Position numbers and translations under genes: made by a program | Notes under the pieces: model-generated | Database searches by the model: none | What the model was told of the DNA's origin: nothing | The model's input: only the letters and a program-made list of their open reading frames with translations | In this document: in pieces, positions 49,826 to 57,356 of the stretch | Layout of the letters: every line of letters starts with the position of its first letter | Numbering within the stretch: position 1 is the first letter of the stretch | Source of the DNA: CAYRNY01 sp964425755 | GTDB lineage: Bacteria; Chloroflexota; Anaerolineae; Aggregatilineales; Aggregatilineaceae | Assembly (NCBI GenBank): GCA_964425755.1 | Contig: CAYRNY010000011.1 | Location: 1-64,000 of the forward strand | DNA: 64,000 nucleotides | Direction of reading: 5' to 3'

Positions 49826-51502
49826 ATGGCAACCGAGCAAGCTTCATCTCCATCTCCTGAAACCAGGCCCTCCATTCTCTCCGGCTCAATGCTTGGCATC
49901 CTGGCGCGGCTGACGCTGCTGGCGTTGATGGACGCCTTCGCGATCTGGTTTGTGAGCGAGTTGATCGGCCAGGAAGAATACATTCTAGCCGGGTTTGTTG
50001 CTATTATTACCATTGGCCTCAACGCCGTTTTTTTGATCGATGACCTGTACCCGTACCGCTGGTTTTCGCCGGGGTTGGCGCTGTTGATCCTGGTGATCAT
50101 CTACCCGACGGTCTACACGGTTTATGTCGCGTTCACTAATTACCGCACCGGGAACCTGCTGACACGCGGGCAGGCGATCGACGTGCTGCTGGACCGCACC
50201 TACCTGCCGGAAGACGCGCCGCTGTACGAATGGACCGCGTTCCGTACCACCGGCGACGGTGAAGTCGAGTACGGCCTGTACCTGATCCCCAAGGGCGAAG
50301 GCGAGCCGATCTTCGCCACTGAGGGGGAACTCATGCCGAGCAGCGAACTCGATCTCGGCGAGTATGAATACGACGAGGACGGCATCCCGACCGGGCTGCC
50401 GGGCTGGGAGCGCATCCCGCGCGCGCAGACCTTCGCGCTGTTGGACAGCGTGCTCTCCCAGACGCAGTTCGGTGAGGAAGATAACGTTATCCGCCTGGAC
50501 CCGCGCAACCCCATCGCGCAGGCAGGGGTGTTCAGGCAGCGCTACGAGTTGCTGGACAACGGCAATCTCTACGATCTCTCAACCGGCATCACCTACGAAC
50601 CGATTCAAGGGACGTTCACGCCGGTGGAGGGACCGCTTGTCAACGAGGAGGGCGTCGTCGTTGACGAGGATGGCGAGCCGGTCTCCGTGCTTCGACCGGG
50701 CTATTACGTGACGATCGGCCTGGAAAACTTCAAGAAGCTGGTCCAGGACGAGCGCATTCGCGAGCCGTTCGTGCGCGTCTTCATCTGGACCTTTGCACAC
50801 GCGTTCTTCACCGTGTTCCTGACCTTCTGGCTGGGGCTGGGGCTTGCGATGCTGTTGAACGCGAAGTTCACGCCGGGGCGCGCCGTCATGCGCACGCTGC
50901 TGCTGGTGCCTTACGCGATCCCCGCCTTCATCAGCGTGCTGGTGTGGCGCGGGTTGCTGAACGAGCAGTTGGGCGTGATCAACAAGGCGCTGGTCGAAGT
51001 GCTGCCGGTGGACCAGGGGCCGCGCTGGACATCCAGCGCGGCGTGGGTCAAGATCGGTATCCTGCTGGTGCAGCTCTGGCTGGGGTTCCCCTACATGATG
51101 CTGATCACCACCGGGGCGCTGCAATCGATCCCCGGCGACATTTACGAGGCCGCGCGTGTCGATGGGGCCGGCGTGTTTCAGCAGTTCCGGCACCTGACGC
51201 TGCCGCTGCTGCTGGTCGCGGTCGGGCCGTTACTGATCGCGTCGTTTGCGTTCAACTTCAACAATTTTACGATCGTGGAGTTGTTCAACGAAGGCGGACC
51301 GCCGATCTCGCCGGACACACCCGCCGGGCACAGCGACATCCTGATCACCTACACTTACGCGCTGGCGTTCGGCAGCGGGCGCGGCGCGGATTACGGGTTT
51401 GCGTCCACCATCAGCATCGTGATCTTCGTGATCGTCGCCGCCATCACGTTCTTCAATTTCCGCTTCACCCAGTCCTGGGAGGAGATTTCGGAAAATGTCT
51501 AG
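49826..51502 (+). CDS. malF: Maltose-type ABC transporter permease with large periplasmic loop
   Basis: 558 aa from the ATG at 49826; the frame is open from 49724 but the first residues of that version are not family-like, and no good ribosome binding site marks either start. Three or four membrane segments are followed by a hydrophilic loop of about 200 residues (like the P2 loop of MalF), then the permease core with the EAA loop GDIYEAARVDGAGVFQQF and LPLLLVAVGPLLIASFAFN. It overlaps malG by 8 bp and forms the channel with it. Confidence 0.88.
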   Translation: MATEQASSPSPETRPSILSGSMLGILARLTLLALMDAFAIWFVSELIGQEEYILAGFVAIITIGLNAVFLIDDLYPYRWFSPGLALLILVIIYPTVYTVYVAFTNYRTGNLLTRGQAIDVLLDRTYLPEDAPLYEWTAFRTTGDGEVEYGLYLIPKGEGEPIFATEGELMPSSELDLGEYEYDEDGIPTGLPGWERIPRAQTFALLDSVLSQTQFGEEDNVIRLDPRNPIAQAGVFRQRYELLDNGNLYDLSTGITYEPIQGTFTPVEGPLVNEEGVVVDEDGEPVSVLRPGYYVTIGLENFKKLVQDERIREPFVRVFIWTFAHAFFTVFLTFWLGLGLAMLLNAKFTPGRAVMRTLLLVPYAIPAFISVLVWRGLLNEQLGVINKALVEVLPVDQGPRWTSSAAWVKIGILLVQLWLGFPYMMLITTGALQSIPGDIYEAARVDGAGVFQQFRHLTLPLLLVAVGPLLIASFAFNFNNFTIVELFNEGGPPISPDTPAGHSDILITYTYALAFGSGRGADYGFASTISIVIFVIVAAITFFNFRFTQSWEEISENV

Positions 51503-52382
51503 CTTGAGCTATATCCTCGAAAACAAGATGGTGCGCGACCGGTGGTTGGGTTTCTTCGGGCGCTTGATCCTTATCGTGCTGGCGATGGCCTTTGCGTTTT
51601 TCCCGATCATCTGGATCGCGTCGGCGTCGCTGAACGAAACCGGCACGCTCAACACACAGAAGTTGATCCCGGATAACTTCGGGTACGGCAATTACAACAC
51701 GCTGCTGAACAGCGACATTCACCCGTTCGCCACCTGGATGTGGAACTCGGTCAAGGTGGCGAGCATCACCGCGATCCTGACCGTGATCATCAGCGCGATG
51801 GGCGCGTACGCGTTTTCGCGCTTCCGTTTCGTCGGGCGGCGCGGCATGATGCTGACGATCTTCATCGTGCAGGTCTTCCCGAACTCGCTGACGATTGTGG
51901 CGACGTTCCTGTTGATTCAGGCGCTTGGGCGCGAGATCCCCTGGCTGGGGCTGAACGCGCACGGCGGGCTGATCCTGGCCTATATGGGCGGCGCGCTGGG
52001 CATCAACACCTGGCTCATGAAAGGGTTTTTCGACTCGATCCCGCGCGAACTGGACGAATCCGCGCGCATTGACGGCGCGTCGGACTGGTTGATCTTCTGG
52101 CGCATCATCCTGCCGTTGGTGCGCCCGATTCTGGCCGTGGTCGGCATCCTGTCGTTTGTCGCCGCCTACGGTGACGTGATCATCTCGCTGACGCTGCTCA
52201 AAGAGAGAGATGTGCAGACGCTCGCCATCGGGTTGAACAACTTCATCAGCGACAACTTCAACCGCGAATGGGGCGTCTTTTCGGCAGGCGCGCTGGTTGG
52301 TGCGATCCCGATCGTGATCCTGATCCTGACGTTCCAGCGCTTTTTTGTCGGCGGCCTGACGGAAGGGTCGGTTAAAGGATAA
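51495..52382 (+). CDS. malG: Maltose-type ABC transporter permease
   Basis: 295 aa, the length expected for MalG. Six hydrophobic segments and the EAA loop (SIPRELDESARIDGASDWLI) followed by RIILPLVRPILAVVGILSFV are visible. GGAGGAG precedes the ATG inside the end of malF, so the two are coupled. It is the second channel subunit of the importer. Confidence 0.92.
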   Translation: MSSLSYILENKMVRDRWLGFFGRLILIVLAMAFAFFPIIWIASASLNETGTLNTQKLIPDNFGYGNYNTLLNSDIHPFATWMWNSVKVASITAILTVIISAMGAYAFSRFRFVGRRGMMLTIFIVQVFPNSLTIVATFLLIQALGREIPWLGLNAHGGLILAYMGGALGINTWLMKGFFDSIPRELDESARIDGASDWLIFWRIILPLVRPILAVVGILSFVAAYGDVIISLTLLKERDVQTLAIGLNNFISDNFNREWGVFSAGALVGAIPIVILILTFQRFFVGGLTEGSVKG

Positions 52383-52383
52383 T

Positions 52384-54003
52384 ATGGATTTCATCTTCGG
52401 CACATTTGCCACCGATGACCTGAAGCTTGTCCATCACAGAACGGCCCGGCGAGGGGTGCAGCACGGTTTCGACATCACACCGCGCGACCCGCAGCCGGGC
52501 CGGCCCGTCACGCTGACCGTGCAGGTCGGCACGGACCTCAGCGCCGATCACGTCGCGGTGTACTACACCACCGACGGCACGATCCCCGCCGGGACGCGTG
52601 GCACTGCGACACGCGGGCAGGTCGTGCTGCTGGAACAGGTCGCGACCGAGTGGGACGCCGTCGCGTGGGGCTATGTCACGCGCTGGCAGGGTGCGCTCCC
52701 GGCCCAGCCGGAAGGTACGGTCGTGCGTTATCGCGTCAGCGCGTGGGACGACACGCGCGAGGTCTTCGGCGACTGGCCGAACGTGCGCGACACCGCCGAA
52801 AGAGCCGCCGCCGCGTTCTTCCGCGGCGAGGAACCGCCCCCCACGCCGCCCGGCAACCCGCAGCACGGCGACACGTTCAGCTACCCGGTCGACCGGCTTG
52901 GCGTGCCGGGCTGGGCGCGCGATGCCGTGATCTACCAGGTGTTTGTCGACCGCTTCTACCCCGGCGACGGGCGCGACTGGCAGCCCGCGCGGACGCTGCG
53001 CGACTTCTTCGGGGGGACGCTGTGGGGCGTGCGGGACAAGCTGGACTACATCGCAGAACTCGGCGCGACCGCGATCTGGCTCAGCCCGACGTGGAAAAGC
53101 CCGACTCATCACGGTTATGACGTGGTCGACTATCACGCCACCGAACCGCGCCTGGGCGGCGACGAGGCGTTATACGCGCTGGTCGAGGCGGCCCATGCGC
53201 GCGGCCTGCGCGTCCTGCTGGACATGGTGTGCAACCACGTCTCGGACCGGCACCCATATTTCCGGGACGCGTGCGCCGACCCCGGCAGCCCCTACCGCGC
53301 GTGGTTCACGTTTGACCCTGCCGAACCGCATGGCTACCGCACGTTTTTCGGCGTGGCGAGCATGCCAGCGATCAACACGGCGCACCCTGACGCGCGCGTG
53401 TGGTTGCTGGATATCGCGCGGTACTGGATCCGCGAGTTCGACGTAGACGGTTACCGGCTGGATTATGCCAACGGGCCGGGGCCGGATTTCTGGGTTGATT
53501 TCCGCGCGGCGTGCCGGGCCGAAAAACCGGACGCGTTCTGTTTTGGCGAGATCGTGGACCAGCCCGCGGCGCTGCTGCCGTATATCGGGCGGCTGGATGG
53601 CTGCCTGGATTTCCACATCGGCGAGGCGATCCGCAAAACGTACGCGTATGGCACGTGGTCGGAGTCCGATCTGGCGCGCTTTGTCGCGCGGCACGAGGCG
53701 TATTTCGAGGGTGAAGGGGATTTCATCCGCCCCACGTTCATCGACAACCACGACATGGACCGCTTCCTTTACGCAGCGAACGGCGACCGGGACGCGCTGC
53801 GACGCGCTGCGGCGTTCCAGATGCGCCTGCCGGGGCCGCCGGTTATCTATTACGGCACCGAGGTCGGGCTGAACCAGCGCAGCACCCGGTCAGGCGGGAT
53901 GGGCCTGGAAGTCAGCCGCGAGCCGATGCCCTGGGGCGACGATCAGGACCGCGACCTGCTCGCGTACTATCAATCGCTGGTCGCCGCACGCCAGCGGCGC
54001 TAG
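52384..54003 (+). CDS. GH13-family alpha-glucosidase/maltodextrin hydrolase lacking the C-terminal domain
   Basis: 539 aa. Residues about 1-170 form an N-terminal beta domain that resembles CBM34-like modules; the GH13 barrel follows (DAVIYQVFVDRFYPGDGRDW). The four conserved regions are present: DMVCNH, GYRLDYA (nucleophile D360), FGEIVD (acid/base E389) and FIDNHD (D457). No signal peptide is seen, so it should act on imported maltodextrins in the cytoplasm. The frame stops right after LLAYYQSLVAARQRR, where domain C normally begins, so the usual C-terminal beta-sandwich is missing. The stop is 15 bp from the convergent M42 gene. Activity may be altered. Confidence 0.88.
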   Translation: MDFIFGTFATDDLKLVHHRTARRGVQHGFDITPRDPQPGRPVTLTVQVGTDLSADHVAVYYTTDGTIPAGTRGTATRGQVVLLEQVATEWDAVAWGYVTRWQGALPAQPEGTVVRYRVSAWDDTREVFGDWPNVRDTAERAAAAFFRGEEPPPTPPGNPQHGDTFSYPVDRLGVPGWARDAVIYQVFVDRFYPGDGRDWQPARTLRDFFGGTLWGVRDKLDYIAELGATAIWLSPTWKSPTHHGYDVVDYHATEPRLGGDEALYALVEAAHARGLRVLLDMVCNHVSDRHPYFRDACADPGSPYRAWFTFDPAEPHGYRTFFGVASMPAINTAHPDARVWLLDIARYWIREFDVDGYRLDYANGPGPDFWVDFRAACRAEKPDAFCFGEIVDQPAALLPYIGRLDGCLDFHIGEAIRKTYAYGTWSESDLARFVARHEAYFEGEGDFIRPTFIDNHDMDRFLYAANGDRDALRRAAAFQMRLPGPPVIYYGTEVGLNQRSTRSGGMGLEVSREPMPWGDDQDRDLLAYYQSLVAARQRR

Positions 54004-54018
54004 CCGCAGATCGGGCCG

Positions 54019-55185
54019 CTACCGTCCCAGCGCGTACTGCGGCGTTAGCTCCGGCACGACGTTCAGCGCGGCGGCGAGGAAGTGCGCCAGCCACCATACG
54101 CCGGCCTGCACGTCGCCCAGGTGCGCGGTCTCATGCCCGGTGTGGGCGTTTGCCAGCGGCGGGCCGGAGAGCGCGAGGACGCGTGTCCAGCGCCCCAGGA
54201 TCATGTCGTCGCTGCGCGAGAGGTAGCCGGTGTTCATCTGCACGGTGTCCGGGCGCGCGGCGTTGAGATCCCGCGCGAGATCGACCGCCAGCGCGTGGTA
54301 ATTCGGCGGCACGATCGAGCCGCGCCCCCAGTTCGAGACCGCGCCGTAGCTCACGCCCTGCCCCACCTGCGGGACCATGCCCGGCCCGGCGTTCTGCGCA
54401 TCGACCACCACGCAGCCATAGGTAGGCGGCGGGACGGTATAGGTCAAACGCGCCGCGCCGTGCCCGAAGAATCCTTCCGGCGGCCCCTCTTCCTGGTCCG
54501 TGAACACGAACAGGCAGCGCCGGTCCCGGCTGCGCAGGGCCGGGTCGAGGGCCTGCAACGCCGCCGCCACCAGCAGCGCGGTCAGCACGCCGAGGCTGTT
54601 ATCCAGGCCGGTGCCGACAACCGTATCGCCGTCCAGTGCCGGGTGTACGTCCATCAACACGGTGTCGTGCCACCGGAGCGCGCCCTGCCGCGTCTCGAAG
54701 CGCAGCACCGGCTCGCCCTGCGGGGGATTTTGCGCTTCCAGGACGCCCGCCGCACCCACGACCAGCCGCCCGCGCTCAAAACGCACGGCCTTTGCCGGGA
54801 CGCGGTACGTGCCCTCAGGGAACCGGTTCGCGCAGATCGGGAACAGTATCCCGTCCTCAAGCGACCGCACGCGGAACGACGGGCGATCCATGTGCGCGAC
54901 AACGACAACATCCGGCGCGGGCTTGTCCGCCCCGATCGCGATCGCCGCGTTGCCGGTCGCGCCAAGCTGCGGTTGCATGTTGCCGTGCAATCCCAGGTCG
55001 CCCGCCAGCCGCGCGATATCGTCCCCGATGCCGCCGGGCAGATTCGCGCCGCCGGACGGCGCGTGCGCGACCAGCAGGCGTTCGAGCATCCCCCACAACG
55101 GGCCGGCGTCATTGACCGGTTTCGACTGCGCCAGGTGATCGCGCAACTGGGGCAGCGCGTCGCTTAACGTGTTCAACAGGCTCAT
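54019..55185 (-). CDS. M42-family metallopeptidase-like protein, copy A
   Basis: 388 aa from the ATG at 55185 (GAGG 8 nt upstream); GTG at 55188 is an alternative. Metal-binding blocks of the M42/M20 clan are visible: VVAHMDRPSFRVR, VGTGLDNSLGVLTALLVAAA (Asp bridging two metals), VFTDQEEGPPEG and VVVDAQNAGPG, then TGHETAHLGDV near the end. M42 enzymes are cytoplasmic aminopeptidases that trim peptides. It is more divergent than its neighbour 55185-56276 and overlaps it by one base, so the two are co-transcribed and may form a mixed complex. Confidence 0.8.
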   Translation of the reverse strand: MSLLNTLSDALPQLRDHLAQSKPVNDAGPLWGMLERLLVAHAPSGGANLPGGIGDDIARLAGDLGLHGNMQPQLGATGNAAIAIGADKPAPDVVVVAHMDRPSFRVRSLEDGILFPICANRFPEGTYRVPAKAVRFERGRLVVGAAGVLEAQNPPQGEPVLRFETRQGALRWHDTVLMDVHPALDGDTVVGTGLDNSLGVLTALLVAAALQALDPALRSRDRRCLFVFTDQEEGPPEGFFGHGAARLTYTVPPPTYGCVVVDAQNAGPGMVPQVGQGVSYGAVSNWGRGSIVPPNYHALAVDLARDLNAARPDTVQMNTGYLSRSDDMILGRWTRVLALSGPPLANAHTGHETAHLGDVQAGVWWLAHFLAAALNVVPELTPQYALGR

Positions 55186-56276
55186 CACATGTTCCTCGGA
55201 TTTTGCAGGTCAAAGAGCACCGCCGCGATCACCTGCGCGGCGTGGACCAGATCGTCCAGGTGCAGCGTCTCCAGCGGGGCGTGTTTGCCGCGCATAGGGA
55301 CGCCGACCAGCGCGCTCGGAATGCCGAGCATTGTCGCCGTGCGTGCGTCGCTCATCAGGCCGCGAATCGCGTCTTCCTGGTAGGGGATGTTCTGAGCGTG
55401 GGCCGTGCCGCATAACGCCGCCCGCAGCAGCGGATCGGCGTGCCAGCCGTTCAAGCCGCTGGTGTAGAGAAAGGACGTCAGCACCGGGCCACTGCCCAGG
55501 CGTACCGTGCCCCCGTCGCGCGTGTCGGGCGTGTCGTAGCTCAGCGTGCCGTCGACGAACAGCGCCACGTCCGGCTGGATCGCGCGCAGCGCGGCCAGCG
55601 CGCCCGCGCAGGTGGTTTCTTCCTGCACTGTGCCGGCCAGGTAAACCGCCAAACCGTCGGGGACGGTCTCCGCCAGCCGCGCACCCAGCGCCAGCAGCAC
55701 GGCGCACCCGGCGCGGTTGTCCAGGTGCGGGCTGCTGTACAGGTCGCCCTGGCGCACGGTCTGTGGCGCGAAGGTGACCGGCGTCGTGATGCGGACTTGC
55801 TCCGCTACGGCGGGATCGATCTGCACATACAGATCGTCGACGGCGAACGCGGTATCACCGGGATGGGCGAGATGCTGCGACCGCACACCGATCACGCCGG
55901 GGAAGCCCGGCAAACGCGGCGGGTCCTGCGGCGCGCGGGACTCCCAGACCGTCACTGCCGCGCCGGGCAGCGCCTTGAGGTTAACTCCGCCCACCGGCAC
56001 GACGCGCAACATCCCCGCGCGGGCGTCCACCGTCTTGACCAGGAAGCCGACCGCGTCCATATGCCCCAACACGGCGATCTTGCGCGCGGCGTCTGGCGGG
56101 CCGTAACGCGCGATTAAGTTGCCGACCCGGTCGATCATCACGCTGCCGGCGGTGTCACGCAGCGCGTGCGCCATATAAGCGGCGACCGCGCCCTCGTGCC
56201 CGGACAGCCCGCCCAACGGCGTGAGCGCGTCCAGCAGCGCGGCGAACTGTGCGGGGTCCGGGGCAGTCGGCGGCAT
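55185..56276 (-). CDS. M42-family metalloaminopeptidase, copy B
   Basis: 363 aa with the canonical M42 pattern: GHMDAVGFLVK (first His), SPHLDNRAGCAVLLAL (bridging Asp), GTVQEETTCAGALAAL (catalytic Glu pair), LFVDGTLSYD, and the final His in GKHAPLETLHLDD. All metal ligands appear present. Such enzymes assemble into dodecameric aminopeptidases in the cytoplasm. It precedes copy A with overlapping codons and follows a nucleoside hydrolase gene, suggesting a salvage operon for peptides and nucleosides. Confidence 0.88.
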   Translation of the reverse strand: MPPTAPDPAQFAALLDALTPLGGLSGHEGAVAAYMAHALRDTAGSVMIDRVGNLIARYGPPDAARKIAVLGHMDAVGFLVKTVDARAGMLRVVPVGGVNLKALPGAAVTVWESRAPQDPPRLPGFPGVIGVRSQHLAHPGDTAFAVDDLYVQIDPAVAEQVRITTPVTFAPQTVRQGDLYSSPHLDNRAGCAVLLALGARLAETVPDGLAVYLAGTVQEETTCAGALAALRAIQPDVALFVDGTLSYDTPDTRDGGTVRLGSGPVLTSFLYTSGLNGWHADPLLRAALCGTAHAQNIPYQEDAIRGLMSDARTATMLGIPSALVGVPMRGKHAPLETLHLDDLVHAAQVIAAVLFDLQNPRNM

Positions 56277-56291
56277 GATGCAGCGATCCCG

Positions 56292-57224
56292 TCAGCTCAG
56301 CATCGCGGTGTAGAGCTCGTACACTCGCGCGACATCCAGCCCGGTGACGACGTGCACGTTAGGGTCCTGGCCCGACAGCCCGAAGTGGTCGATCACGGTC
56401 TGCCCGCGCGTGCGCGCGCCGCTAAGCTCAACACCCACGTGCTGGAACTCGCTCTCCTGCACGATCGCCGGTTCGAGCGTGATCGCCATCGCCAGCGGGT
56501 CCGGCAGCAGGTAGCCGGGGACCCGGCTGAACTGGCGCAGGTAGCCCACCGTCGCGATCGTGGTATCGCGGAAGAACGCCGCGTGGGCCGAGTTCTTGTA
56601 GGCCAGGTCGTCGTACTGCTCCCACGTGAACGGGTGGCGCAGTGTCGTTTCCCACGAGAGCATCGTCGCTTCGCGGAACGCGTCAAGCGTCACGGCGGCG
56701 GCTTCCGGATCGCAATAGATGTTGAACTCCGCGCTGAGATTGCGCGTGTTGCCCATCGCGTTGATCGTGCCGCCCATGAACACAAAACGGGCGATCTTGT
56801 CCGGGAAGTCGGGGTCCAGGCGGCAGGCGAGCGCGATGTTGGTCAGCGGGCCGAGCGCCACAAGCGTATAGTCGCCGGGGGCTTCGTCGGCCAGCTGGAC
56901 CAGGGCCAGCGCCGCCGGGGTCGGTTCGAGCTGGCGCGTGGTTTTGGGGCGTTTGCGGTAGTTGCCCAGCCCGTCCTCGCCGTGTATCTGGGACTCCGGC
57001 TGCCAGTTGCCCGGCACGAGCGGCTGCTGCGCGCCGCGATAGACCGGGATGTCCCCCGCGCCGGTCAGGTCGAGTATCGTGAAGACGTTGCGCGTCACAT
57101 GGTCTACATGCACATTACCGGTCAGCGTGGTGATCGCTTCGACGGTTGCACGGTCATGTGCCAGCGCCATCATAATCGCCTGCGCGTCGTCTACGCCGGC
57201 GTCGGTGTCGATAATCAATCGCAC
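56292..57224 (-). CDS. Inosine/uridine-preferring nucleoside hydrolase
   Basis: 310 aa starting with GTG at 57224 (AAGGG upstream). The calcium-binding signature DTDAGVDDAQAI is at residues 6-17, and the later blocks TLVALGPLTNIALA and FVFMGGTIN are typical of the family. It splits nucleosides to base and ribose. It lies 15 bp upstream of the M42 pair on the transcript and probably forms an operon with it. The exact base preference is not readable. Confidence 0.9.
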   Translation of the reverse strand: MRLIIDTDAGVDDAQAIMMALAHDRATVEAITTLTGNVHVDHVTRNVFTILDLTGAGDIPVYRGAQQPLVPGNWQPESQIHGEDGLGNYRKRPKTTRQLEPTPAALALVQLADEAPGDYTLVALGPLTNIALACRLDPDFPDKIARFVFMGGTINAMGNTRNLSAEFNIYCDPEAAAVTLDAFREATMLSWETTLRHPFTWEQYDDLAYKNSAHAAFFRDTTIATVGYLRQFSRVPGYLLPDPLAMAITLEPAIVQESEFQHVGVELSGARTRGQTVIDHFGLSGQDPNVHVVTGLDVARVYELYTAMLS

Positions 57225-57356
57225 AGCGGATTGCCCTTTCGTGACATTGCGGAAGGTTTGACAGATAGGATCCGGATCAAATTGCCGGGCAGTTTACCAC
57301 TCTTCACGCGGGAGTAGCAAGTCGGGGCGCGGAAAAATCCGGCTCTGGTCATGCCG

